NCBI GenBank assembly: GCA_947479995.1
Contig: CANKBT010000021.1
Span: 1 to 16,360, forward strand
DNA length: 16,360 nucleotides
Origin: Frankiaceae bacterium
Lineage (GTDB): Bacteria; Actinomycetota; Actinomycetes; Mycobacteriales; SCTD01
Reading direction: 5' to 3'
A model generated the notes under the pieces. That model did no database searches. It was not told the DNA's origin and saw only the letters and a program-made list of their open reading frames with translations. Positions 5,409 to 15,133 of the stretch are shown one piece after another; position 1 is the first letter of the stretch, and each line of letters opens with the position of its first letter. Both the position numbers and the translations under genes were made by a program.

Positions 5409-5804
5409 CTAGGCCCGGACGAGGCGGCCGATCGCCAGCCGCGCGAGCGGCGCGTACGCCAGCACGACCGGCGGCAGGCCGCGCGAGCGCAGCCAGGTGG
5501 CGCAGCCGCCGGGCCGCGCCTCGACGCCGTGGTGCAGCTCGACCTGCACCGGGCCGAGCGACGCGCGCCACGACCAGGTGCGCGCGGCCTCGTCGACGGC
5601 GAGCACGACGAAGGCGACGCGGACGCCGAGCGGCCCGCGGACGGTGCCGGTGAGCCCGGGCGCCAGGCGCGGCCCGGTCGCCTCGACGCCGGTGATCTGC
5701 GGCGACCACGTCGGCCAGCGCGCCAGCTCGGCGTAGCGCTCCCAGGCCACGTCGGGGCTCGCGTCGCCCTCGGCGCGCAGGTGCGTGGTCAGGTGCGGCA
5801 GCAC
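5409..5804 (-). CDS. SRPBCC (START-like) family protein
   Basis: The 131-aa protein has the hallmark start of polyketide cyclase/dehydrase-like SRPBCC proteins: a first strand followed by SPDVAWERYAELARWPTWSP, then alternating strands (GLTGTVRGPLGVRVAFVVLAVD, with TWSWRASLGPVQVELHH) and a C-terminal helix PLARLAIGRLVRA. These proteins form a deep hydrophobic cavity that binds a lipid or other small ligand; the ligand is unknown. The GTG start at 5804 is separated by only 3 bp from the stop of the diguanylate cyclase gene, so the two are cotranscribed and probably translationally coupled. Confidence 0.82.
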   Translation of the reverse strand: MLPHLTTHLRAEGDASPDVAWERYAELARWPTWSPQITGVEATGPRLAPGLTGTVRGPLGVRVAFVVLAVDEAARTWSWRASLGPVQVELHHGVEARPGGCATWLRSRGLPPVVLAYAPLARLAIGRLVRA

Positions 5805-5807
5805 GGA

Positions 5808-6725
5808 TCAGCCCCGGCTCTGCACGACGCGCACGGCGTCGCGCCCGCCGCCCTTGACGGCGTAGAGCTGCGCGTCGGCCAGGCCGAGCAGGTCGTGGTC
5901 GCCCGGCGTCTCGGCCGCCGCCCCGCCGATGGAGACGGTGACGCCGAGGTCGCCGGCGGGCGTCGGCACGCGCACCGCGGCGACGGTCGCGCGCAGGCGC
6001 TCGGCGAGCACCTGCGCCGCGGCCGCGCCGGTGTGGGGGAGCAGCACGAGGAACTCCTCGCCGCCCCAGCGGCCGAGGACGTCCTCGGCGCGCACCTGCC
6101 CGGCCATCGCGGCGGCGACCGCCTGCAGCACGGCGTCACCGGCGGCGTGGCCGGCGGTGTCGTTGACCTGCTTGAAGCGGTCGACGTCGACGAGGAGCAC
6201 GGCGAGGGAGTACCCGTGCCGCAGGCACCCGGCACCCAGCGCGCGCAGCTGCTCCTCGACGTGCCGCCGGTTGTGCAGCCCGGTGAGCACGTCGGTGCGG
6301 CTCAGGCGGTCGAGCTCTTCGACGCGGGCGCGCAGCTGCTCCTGCAGCGCGCCGACGCGGGCGGCGGCGCCGACGCGGGCCAGCAGCTCGGCGGCGCCCG
6401 GCGGCTTGCGCAGGTGGTCGTGCGCGCCGGCGGCCAGCGCCCGCACGACCGTCTCGTCGCCGTCGAGCCCGGTGAGCACGACGACCGGGATGTCCGCGAG
6501 CGCGGGGTCGGCCTTGAGCTGCGCGAGCGCGCCGTAGCCGTCGAGCACCGGCATCTCGACGTCGAGCAGCACGACGTCGGGCCGGGCGCGCCGCGCGACC
6601 TCGACGGCCTCGGCGCCGTCGACGGCCTCGCAGACGTCGTAGCCGGCGGCCTCCAGCTCCATGCGCACGACGAGCCGGACGGTCGGGCTGTCGTCGGCGA
6701 CGAGCACCCGGGTCGTCGGCTCCAC
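5808..6725 (-). CDS. Response regulator with GGDEF diguanylate cyclase domain
   Basis: 305 aa from the GTG at 6725. An N-terminal receiver domain holds the acidic pocket Asp11/Asp12, phosphoacceptor Asp55 (LLDVEMP), Thr85 (VVLTG) and Lys107 (RKPP). A coiled-coil-like linker (ALQEQLRARVEELDRL, 126-141) leads into the GGDEF domain, which starts with RTDVLTGLHNRRH. The active site is GGEEF (221-225), an allowed catalytic variant, and the inhibitory I-site RAED (212-215) is five residues upstream, so product feedback by c-di-GMP is expected. It should make c-di-GMP from two GTP when phosphorylated, PleD/WspR-fashion. No cognate histidine kinase is in the window. The start lies 20 bp after the nhaA stop. 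A much longer upstream open frame is antisense-style GC noise overlapping nhaA. Confidence 0.92.
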   Translation of the reverse strand: MEPTTRVLVADDSPTVRLVVRMELEAAGYDVCEAVDGAEAVEVARRARPDVVLLDVEMPVLDGYGALAQLKADPALADIPVVVLTGLDGDETVVRALAAGAHDHLRKPPGAAELLARVGAAARVGALQEQLRARVEELDRLSRTDVLTGLHNRRHVEEQLRALGAGCLRHGYSLAVLLVDVDRFKQVNDTAGHAAGDAVLQAVAAAMAGQVRAEDVLGRWGGEEFLVLLPHTGAAAAQVLAERLRATVAAVRVPTPAGDLGVTVSIGGAAAETPGDHDLLGLADAQLYAVKGGGRDAVRVVQSRG

Positions 6726-6745
6726 CCGCCGACCGTACTGGGCGG

Positions 6746-7978
<1,233 letters not shown>

Positions 7979-8045
7979 GCGTGGGCTCCTCGGGGCAGGC
8001 GTCGGTGGACGCCGACCAGGCTTCCCGGCACACCACCGCCCCGGA

Positions 8046-8077
8046 GGGCCGCTGGGGCCAGTCTGCCCCAGCGGCCC
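8046..8077 (-). terminator. Strong hairpin terminator behind acs
   Basis: GGGCCGCTGGGGC (8046-8058) and GCCCCAGCGGCCC (8065-8077) form a perfect 13-bp stem with a 6-nt loop (CAGTCT), starting 10 bp beyond the acs stop codon. There is no T-run, as is usual for high-GC actinobacterial terminators. It insulates acs from nhaA, whose start is 68 bp further on. Confidence 0.8.
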
Positions 8078-8087
8078 GCAGTGACGC

Positions 8088-10049
<1,962 letters not shown>

Positions 10050-10107
10050 GGCGGGGGACCTCCAGGGGAGCGGGAGCGGGCAGGACGACAGTGCCACCGT
10101 GCTCTAC

Positions 10108-10123
10108 GGTGACCCGGCTCACA
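10108..10123 (-). promoter_or_regulatory. CRP/GlxR-like operator upstream of acs
   Basis: GGTGA-CCCGGC-TCACA matches the CRP/GlxR consensus TGTGA-N6-TCACA at 9 of 10 positions. Its centre is about 66 bp before the acs GTG. A second dyad, GACCCGG (10111-10117) with CCGGGTC (10127-10133), overlaps it. A plus-strand TACGGT (10105-10110) also fits a -10 box for the divergent gene. CRP-family control of acs is known in mycobacteria and other bacteria; binding here is inferred. Confidence 0.55.
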
Positions 10124-10194
10124 AGACCGGGTCCGGCGGTGGATCGGCCAGTGGTCGGTCGAGCCCGACGAGCGGCGCAGGACGGGAGCGTGCG

Positions 10195-10698
10195 GTGGGG
10201 CTGTTCACCCGGCGGGCCCGGCCTGCGCCCGCGCGCCTGCCGCTGCTGCTCCCGCGCCGCGACGGCACGGGGTGGCCCGACCCGGCGGTCGCGCGCCCGT
10301 CCTTCGAGGCCTCCACGTACGTCGCGGGGGCGCTGCGCCAGGCGTACGAGCCGCGGCCCAGCGTGCTCGGCGAGCTGCTCGTCGACGCGCTGCTGCCGAC
10401 GGTGCCCGAGGCCGTCGCCGCGCCCGCCGAGGACCTGCCGCACCTGCGCAAGCTGCTGCTCACCGCCCTCCGCAGCGGCGCGGGCATGGCGGTCGTCGAG
10501 CGGGCGTCGACCGCGAGCGGCCCGGGCGAGCTCGACCCGCACGTCGCCGGCGGGCTGCGCCAGCTGCAGCGCGAGCTGCCCGCGCTCGCGCCCTCGCTCG
10601 CGCGCACCGCGGCGTGGTGCGTGCTCGCCGGCCACTACCTCGGCCGGCAGGCGCCCGAGGACGTGCCGAACGCGCTGGAGGCCCTGCTCGCGGCGTAG
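10195..10698 (+). CDS. Unknown 167-aa protein
   Basis: I do not recognise this protein. It reads from GTG (10195), preceded by GGGAG with 6-base spacing, to TAG (10696-10698). Codon third positions are almost all G or C, so it is a real gene and not a shadow. The first 25 residues are basic and Pro-rich (TRRARPAPARLPLLLPRR), the rest looks helical, with LRQAYEPRPSVLGELLVDALL, LPHLRKLLLTALRSGAGMAV and VAGGLRQLQREL. No signal peptide or long membrane segment is seen. It is divergent from acs, sharing a 145-bp promoter region, and lies 54 bp before the sugar dehydrogenase gene, with which it could be cotranscribed. Confidence 0.7.
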   Translation: MGLFTRRARPAPARLPLLLPRRDGTGWPDPAVARPSFEASTYVAGALRQAYEPRPSVLGELLVDALLPTVPEAVAAPAEDLPHLRKLLLTALRSGAGMAVVERASTASGPGELDPHVAGGLRQLQRELPALAPSLARTAAWCVLAGHYLGRQAPEDVPNALEALLAA

Positions 10699-10752
10699 GC
10701 GGGCGCCGCGACGGCCCCTGACGCGCCGCTCGAGGCGTGTCACCCTCCGTGC

Positions 10753-12909
10753 ATGCGCCGCCCCGCCGTGCTCGCCGCCCTCGCCGCCCTGCTCCTCGCC
10801 CCGGCCGTGCCGCTCGGGGCGCCGGCCGCCGCCGCGCCCACGCCGCCGGCGCAGGCCGCGCCGCCGCCGACGTGCGCGCAGCCGCTGTGCAGCGCGCGCG
10901 TGCTGGCCACCGACCCGGACCTGCCGTGGGGGCTCGTCCAGCTCCCGGACGGCACCGTCCTCTACGCCCGCCGCGACGCGCACACCGTCGTCGCCCTCGA
11001 CCCGGTGAGCGGCGCGCAGCGGGTCGTCGGCGCGGTGCCCGGGGTGACGGGCACGGGCGGCGAGGGCGGCCTGCTCGGGCTGGCGGTCGCGCCCACCTTC
11101 GCCACCGACCGCTGGCTGTACGCCATGCACACCGCGCCGGCCGACGCCCGCGTCGTGCGGCTGCGCGTGGCGGCCGACGGCAGCCTCGACACCGGCAGCC
11201 TGCAGGTGCTGCTGTCGGGCATCGAGCGCGGCACCATCCACGACGGCGGCCGGCTGCGCTTCGGCCCCGACGGCAACCTCTGGGTCGGCACCGGCGACGC
11301 CGGCGTGCGCGAGTGGGCGCAGGCGCTCACCGGCCGCGGGGCGCTCAACGGCAAGGTCCTGCGGATCACGCCGGACGGCCGGGTGCCGGCGGGCAACCCG
11401 TTCGGCGCGTCGCCGGTGTGGAGCTACGGCCACCGCAACCCGCAGGGCCTGGCCTTCGACGCGCAGGGCCGGCTGTGGGAGCAGGAGTTCGGCGACACCA
11501 ACCTCGACGAGACCAACCTGGTCGTGCGCGGCGGCAACCACGGGTGGCCGCAGTGCGAGGGCACGCTGTCGCGCTCCGGCGCCGGCTGCGGCGCCCCGGG
11601 CCTGGTCGCGCCGAAGGCCGTCTACCCGACCTCCGAGGCGTCCTGCAGCGGCATCGCCGTCGTGCGCGGGGTGCTGTGGGCCGCCTGCCAGCGCGGCCAG
11701 CGCCTCTACCGCCACGTCATCTCCGGCGACGCGCTCACCGGCACGACGCAGCACCTGCAGGGCACGTACGGGCGCCTGCGCACGGTCGAGCCGGCGGCCG
11801 ACGGCGGGCTGCTGCTCACCACCACCAACGGGGGCGGCGCCGACCGGGTGCTGCAGCTCGTCACGCAGGGCACCCCGCTGCCGGGCACGACGACCACCGC
11901 TCTCGCCAGCCGCCAGTCGCTCACCGGCGCCGACGCCGTCGTCAGCCCCGACGGCCGGTACCGCCTCTCGCTCGCGCCCGAGGGGCTGGTGCTCGACGAG
12001 GCCGGCAACGCGTACGCCGGGCCGTACCGCACGGTGCTGTGGCGCACGGCGGAGGCGCCCGACCGGCTGGTGCTCCAGGCCGACGGCAACCTCGTGCTCT
12101 ACGCCGGGGCGCGCGCCCTCGCGGCGACGCGCACCTCCGGCGGCGACCCGCGGCGGCTGCTCGTGCAGGACGACGGCAACGTCGTGCTCTACGGCGCCGC
12201 CGGTGCGCTGTTCGAGTACGACCTCGACGACCCGCCGGTGCTGGGCAGCGGCGGCTCGCTGCGCCCCGGCGAGGTGATGCGCACCGACGACGGCCGCACC
12301 ACGCTCGTCATGCAGGGCGACGGCAACCTCGTGCTCCACCGCACCGGCGGCCCGGCGCTGTGGGCGTCCGGCACGTCGGGCAGCGGGGCCGGGGCGGTGG
12401 TGCGCCCCGACGGCCGGCTCGAGGTGCGCCTGGCCGACGGGCGCGTGCTGTGGACCAGCCCGTCGCAGGTGCCCGCCGGCACCGGCCCGGGCGCGGTGCT
12501 CGCGCTCGACGACGGCGAGCTGCGCGTGCAGCGGCCCCGCGCCGGGGCGCCCGCGCTCACCACGTGGGGCAGCCGCTGGGCGACCCCGGTCGTGGACCCG
12601 GGGCGCGTGCTGCTCGCCGGCGACCGCCGCTCCGCCGCCGACGTGCAGGCGGTGCTGCAGGGCGACGGCAACCTCGTCGTCTACCGCGCCGGCCGCCCCG
12701 TCTTCGCCAGCCGCACGAGCGGCGGCGACCGCCTGCTCATGCAGCCGGACGGCAACCTCGTGCTCTACGACGAGGTGGCCGGCGGCCTGCGCGCGGTCTG
12801 GTCGACCGGCACCGCCGGCCACCCCGGCAGCCGCGCGGTCGTGCAGCCCGACGGCAACCTCGTCGTCTACACGCCCGCCGGGCGACCGGTCTTCTCCGCG
12901 CTGCGCTGA
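10753..12909 (+). CDS. Secreted PQQ-type sugar dehydrogenase fused to bulb-lectin repeats
   Basis: 718 aa. Residues 1-28 are a signal peptide (MRRPAVLAALAALLL..AAA). Residues 45-372 form a six-bladed soluble glucose/sorbosone dehydrogenase-type propeller: LPWGLVQLPDG, GGEGGLLGLAVAP, TIHDGGRLRFGPDGNLWVGT (161-180) with His163 as likely catalytic base, then SYGHRNPQGLAF and EFGDTNLDETN (245-255), the usual Ca/PQQ region. From about 385 to the end the protein is a GNA/bulb-type lectin array with six QxDGNxVxY-like motifs at 442-450, 472-480, 521-529 (ending in His), 636-644, 664-672 and 698-706. These bind mannose-type sugars in plant and bacterial lectins. The expected role is oxidation of aldoses outside the membrane while bound to a glycan surface. 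The ATG at 10753 has only a weak Shine-Dalgarno. No PQQ synthesis genes are in the window. Confidence 0.9.
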   Translation: MRRPAVLAALAALLLAPAVPLGAPAAAAPTPPAQAAPPPTCAQPLCSARVLATDPDLPWGLVQLPDGTVLYARRDAHTVVALDPVSGAQRVVGAVPGVTGTGGEGGLLGLAVAPTFATDRWLYAMHTAPADARVVRLRVAADGSLDTGSLQVLLSGIERGTIHDGGRLRFGPDGNLWVGTGDAGVREWAQALTGRGALNGKVLRITPDGRVPAGNPFGASPVWSYGHRNPQGLAFDAQGRLWEQEFGDTNLDETNLVVRGGNHGWPQCEGTLSRSGAGCGAPGLVAPKAVYPTSEASCSGIAVVRGVLWAACQRGQRLYRHVISGDALTGTTQHLQGTYGRLRTVEPAADGGLLLTTTNGGGADRVLQLVTQGTPLPGTTTTALASRQSLTGADAVVSPDGRYRLSLAPEGLVLDEAGNAYAGPYRTVLWRTAEAPDRLVLQADGNLVLYAGARALAATRTSGGDPRRLLVQDDGNVVLYGAAGALFEYDLDDPPVLGSGGSLRPGEVMRTDDGRTTLVMQGDGNLVLHRTGGPALWASGTSGSGAGAVVRPDGRLEVRLADGRVLWTSPSQVPAGTGPGAVLALDDGELRVQRPRAGAPALTTWGSRWATPVVDPGRVLLAGDRRSAADVQAVLQGDGNLVVYRAGRPVFASRTSGGDRLLMQPDGNLVLYDEVAGGLRAVWSTGTAGHPGSRAVVQPDGNLVVYTPAGRPVFSALR

Positions 12910-12924
12910 CGCCCCCGGACGCAC

Positions 12925-12961
12925 CACGGCGCCGGGCCCCGCGAGGGGCGCCGGCGCCGTG
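12925..12961. terminator. Bidirectional hairpin terminator between convergent genes
   Basis: CACGGCGCCGG plus GCCCC (12925-12940) pairs with GGGGC plus CCGGCGCCGTG (12945-12961) across a GCGA tetraloop, with one bulged G at 12950. This gives 16 base pairs, 15 bp from the sugar dehydrogenase stop and 15 bp from the actP stop. It can serve both converging genes. Confidence 0.8.
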
Positions 12962-12976
12962 GGCGCAGCGGAGGGG

Positions 12977-14590
12977 CTAGTGCGCCGCCACCTCGTTCGT
13001 GGAGCCGGCGCCCGTGAGCGAGCGCACCTCCATCTCGGCGTACTTCGCGGCGTCGTGCTCCTTGCTCGTCTTGGCGCCGAGCCAGCCGAGCAGGAACGAC
13101 GCCGGGATCGAGACGATGCCGGGGTTCTTCAGCGGGAACCACGACCAGTCGCTGTCGGGGAACATCGCCGTCGGGTCGCCCGACACCGCCGGGGAGAAGG
13201 CGATGAGCGTGATGGTGATGGCCAGGCCGCCGTAGATCGACCACAGGCAGCCGCGGGTGTTGAAGCCCTTCCAGAACAGCGAGTACAGGATCGTCGGGAG
13301 GTTCGCCGACGCGGCGACCGCGAACGCCAGGGCGACGAGGAAGGCGACGTTCTGGCCGTTGGCCGCGATGCCGCCGGCGATCGCGACGGCGCCGATGACG
13401 ACCGCGGCCAGGCGGGCGACGCGCACCTCCTTGCCCGGCTCGGGCTCGCCGCGCTTGAGCACCTGGGCGTAGATGTCGTGGGCGAACGACGCCGACGCCG
13501 TGATGGTGAGGCCGGCGACGACCGCGAGGATCGTCGCGAAGGCGACCGCCGAGATGATGCCGAGCAGCACGGTGCCGCCCAGCTCGAAGGCCAGCAGCGG
13601 TGCCGCGCTGTTCGCCGCGCCGGGTGCGGCGCGGATCGTGTCGGGTCCGACGAGCGCCGCGGCGCCGTAGCCCAGCACCAGCGTGAGCAGGTAGAACAGG
13701 CCGATCAGGGCGATGGCCCAGACCACCGAGCGGCGCGCCTCGCGGGCGGTCGGCACCGTGTAGAAGCGCATGAGGATGTGCGGCAGGCCGGCCGTGCCGA
13801 GCACGAGCGCCAGGCCGAGCGACAGGAAGTCGATCTTGCTGGTCTCGGTGGCGCCGTACTGCGCGCCGCTCTCCAGCGCCGCGCCCGCCTCGGCGCCCCG
13901 GCCGAGCAGCTCGGACAGGCTGAACGAGTACTCGCTGAGCACCCAGACGGTCATGAGCGCGGCGCCGGCGATGAGCAGCGCCGCCTTGATGATCTGGACG
14001 TACGTCGTGCCCTTCATGCCGCCGATCAGCACGTACGCGATCATGAGGACGCCGACGAGCGCGATGACGACGGCCTGCCCGCCCTTGCCGTTGATGTCGA
14101 GCAGCAGCGCGACGAGGCCGCCGGCGCCGGCCATCTGCGCCAGCAGGTAGAAGAACGACACGACGAGCGTCGAGGTCGCCGCGGCGGTGCGCACCGGCCG
14201 CTCGCGCATGCGGAAGGCGAGGACGTCGGCCATGGTGAAGCGGCCGGTGTTGCGCAGCAGCTCGGCGACGAGCAGCAGCGCGACGAGCCACGCGACGAGG
14301 AAGCCGATCGAGTAGAGGAAGCCGTCGTAGCCGAACAGCGCGATGGCGCCGGCGATGCCGAGGAACGACGCGGCCGACAGGTAGTCGCCGGAGATGGCGA
14401 TGCCGTTCTGGCGCCCCGAGAAGGCGCCGCCGCCGGTGTACATGTCGGCGGCGCTGCGGTTGCTGCGGCTGGCCCGCAGCACGAACGCCAGCGTGACGAC
14501 GACGAAGGCGCCGAAGATGGCGATGTTGAGGTAGCGGTTGCCGACGGTGCCGCTGCTCTCCGCGGCCAGCAGCAGGCCCGGCGCGCTCAC
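12977..14590 (-). CDS. actP: Cation/acetate symporter ActP (SSS family)
   Basis: The 537-aa protein is a full-length solute:sodium symporter with about 13 membrane helices. It has the ActP-type stretches ADMYTGGGAFSGRQNGIAIS (48-67), GDYLSAASFLGIAG, RFTMADVLAFRMRERPVR, GGMKGTTYVQIIKAALL, GLPHILMRFYTVP and ISAVAFATILAVVAGLTITA. It should take up acetate (and other short monocarboxylates) with a cation across the inner membrane. The GTG start at 14590 overlaps the TGA of the DUF485 gene by 4 bp (GTGA), so the two are translationally coupled, as in E. coli yjcH-actP. acs in the same window provides the next step. A bidirectional hairpin follows the stop. Confidence 0.95.
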   Translation of the reverse strand: MSAPGLLLAAESSGTVGNRYLNIAIFGAFVVVTLAFVLRASRSNRSAADMYTGGGAFSGRQNGIAISGDYLSAASFLGIAGAIALFGYDGFLYSIGFLVAWLVALLLVAELLRNTGRFTMADVLAFRMRERPVRTAAATSTLVVSFFYLLAQMAGAGGLVALLLDINGKGGQAVVIALVGVLMIAYVLIGGMKGTTYVQIIKAALLIAGAALMTVWVLSEYSFSLSELLGRGAEAGAALESGAQYGATETSKIDFLSLGLALVLGTAGLPHILMRFYTVPTAREARRSVVWAIALIGLFYLLTLVLGYGAAALVGPDTIRAAPGAANSAAPLLAFELGGTVLLGIISAVAFATILAVVAGLTITASASFAHDIYAQVLKRGEPEPGKEVRVARLAAVVIGAVAIAGGIAANGQNVAFLVALAFAVAASANLPTILYSLFWKGFNTRGCLWSIYGGLAITITLIAFSPAVSGDPTAMFPDSDWSWFPLKNPGIVSIPASFLLGWLGAKTSKEHDAAKYAEMEVRSLTGAGSTNEVAAH

Positions 14591-14991
14591 CGGGTGCTCC
14601 CCGCGGCGCCCTCGCGCTCGAAGCGCTCGCGCAGCGCGCCGGCGGCGGGGTCGAGCACGCGGTCGGCGTAGCGGACGTACAGCCCGGTGACGAGGAACGT
14701 CGTGACGAACTGCAGCAGCCCGAGCACGAGGCCGACCGTGATGTTGCCGAAGAGCTTCTCGCCCATGAGCGCGTTCGCGTACGTCGCGAGCACGACGTAG
14801 GTGACGTACCAGAGCAGCGAGGCCGCGGCGACCGGCAGCACCCAGCCCCGGTAGCGCTTGCGCAGGTCCTGGAACTCGGGGCTCGCCTGCATCGCGCTGT
14901 ACTGCTCCGCCGACAGCGCGACGTCGCGCGGCGACCCCGCGCGCACGGCGCCGCTCCGTTCGCCGGACTGACCGCTGGACGTGGTCGTCAC
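14587..14991 (-). CDS. DUF485 membrane protein (YjcH-like), partner of ActP
   Basis: 134 aa from the GTG at 14991, which has AGGAGG four bases upstream; the longer open frame lacks support. A polar, Ser/Gly-rich N-terminus leads to the DUF485 signature SPEFQDLRKRYRGWVLP (37-53), then two membrane helices (about 51-72 and 83-107) with the loop ANALMGEKLFGNITVG between them, and a charged tail. DUF485 proteins almost always precede an ActP-type symporter and are thought to assist or stabilise it. The gene overlaps actP by 4 bp. Upstream, a 142-bp gap carries a CRP/GlxR-like site and an overlapping palindrome, so this gene probably starts its own transcript even though a third symporter gene lies before it on the same strand. 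Confidence 0.9.
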   Translation of the reverse strand: MTTTSSGQSGERSGAVRAGSPRDVALSAEQYSAMQASPEFQDLRKRYRGWVLPVAAASLLWYVTYVVLATYANALMGEKLFGNITVGLVLGLLQFVTTFLVTGLYVRYADRVLDPAAGALRERFEREGAAGSTR

Positions 14992-15036
14992 AGGTCCTCC
15001 TGTCCTCGCCGCCGCGGGTCGGTCCCGGGCGCGCCT

Positions 15037-15050
15037 CACCCGATCGGGTG
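15037..15050. promoter_or_regulatory. Perfect 14-bp palindrome in the DUF485-actP promoter region
   Basis: CACCCGATCGGGTG is a perfect palindrome 46 bp before the DUF485 start and overlaps the CRP-like site by two bases. The shape suggests a binding site for a dimeric regulator. I do not know the factor. The half-site ACCCG also occurs in the dyad overlapping the CRP-like site at acs. Confidence 0.45.
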
Positions 15051-15064
15051 TGACGGGGGTCACC
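15049..15064 (-). promoter_or_regulatory. CRP/GlxR-like operator upstream of DUF485-actP
   Basis: TGTGA-CGGGGG-TCACC matches TGTGA-N6-TCACA at 9 of 10 positions. Its centre is about 66 bp before the DUF485 start codon, the same distance as the site at acs. GlxR and CRP relatives control acetate genes in Corynebacterium and mycobacteria; binding here is inferred. Confidence 0.6.
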
Positions 15065-15133
15065 GTGGGGGCGGGCCGCGGCGCGCGCAAGGGCGCTGCG
15101 GCCGAGCGGCGCCGCGGCGCGCCGAGCGGTCGT

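Noticed and set aside
12959..14671. Long plus-strand frame opposite actP
   Set aside because: Its translation is a low-complexity Arg/Asp/Glu/Ala mix, antisense to a clear ActP gene; the same holds for plus-strand frames at 3441-5351, 5529-7601, 6770-8212 and 8295-10112.
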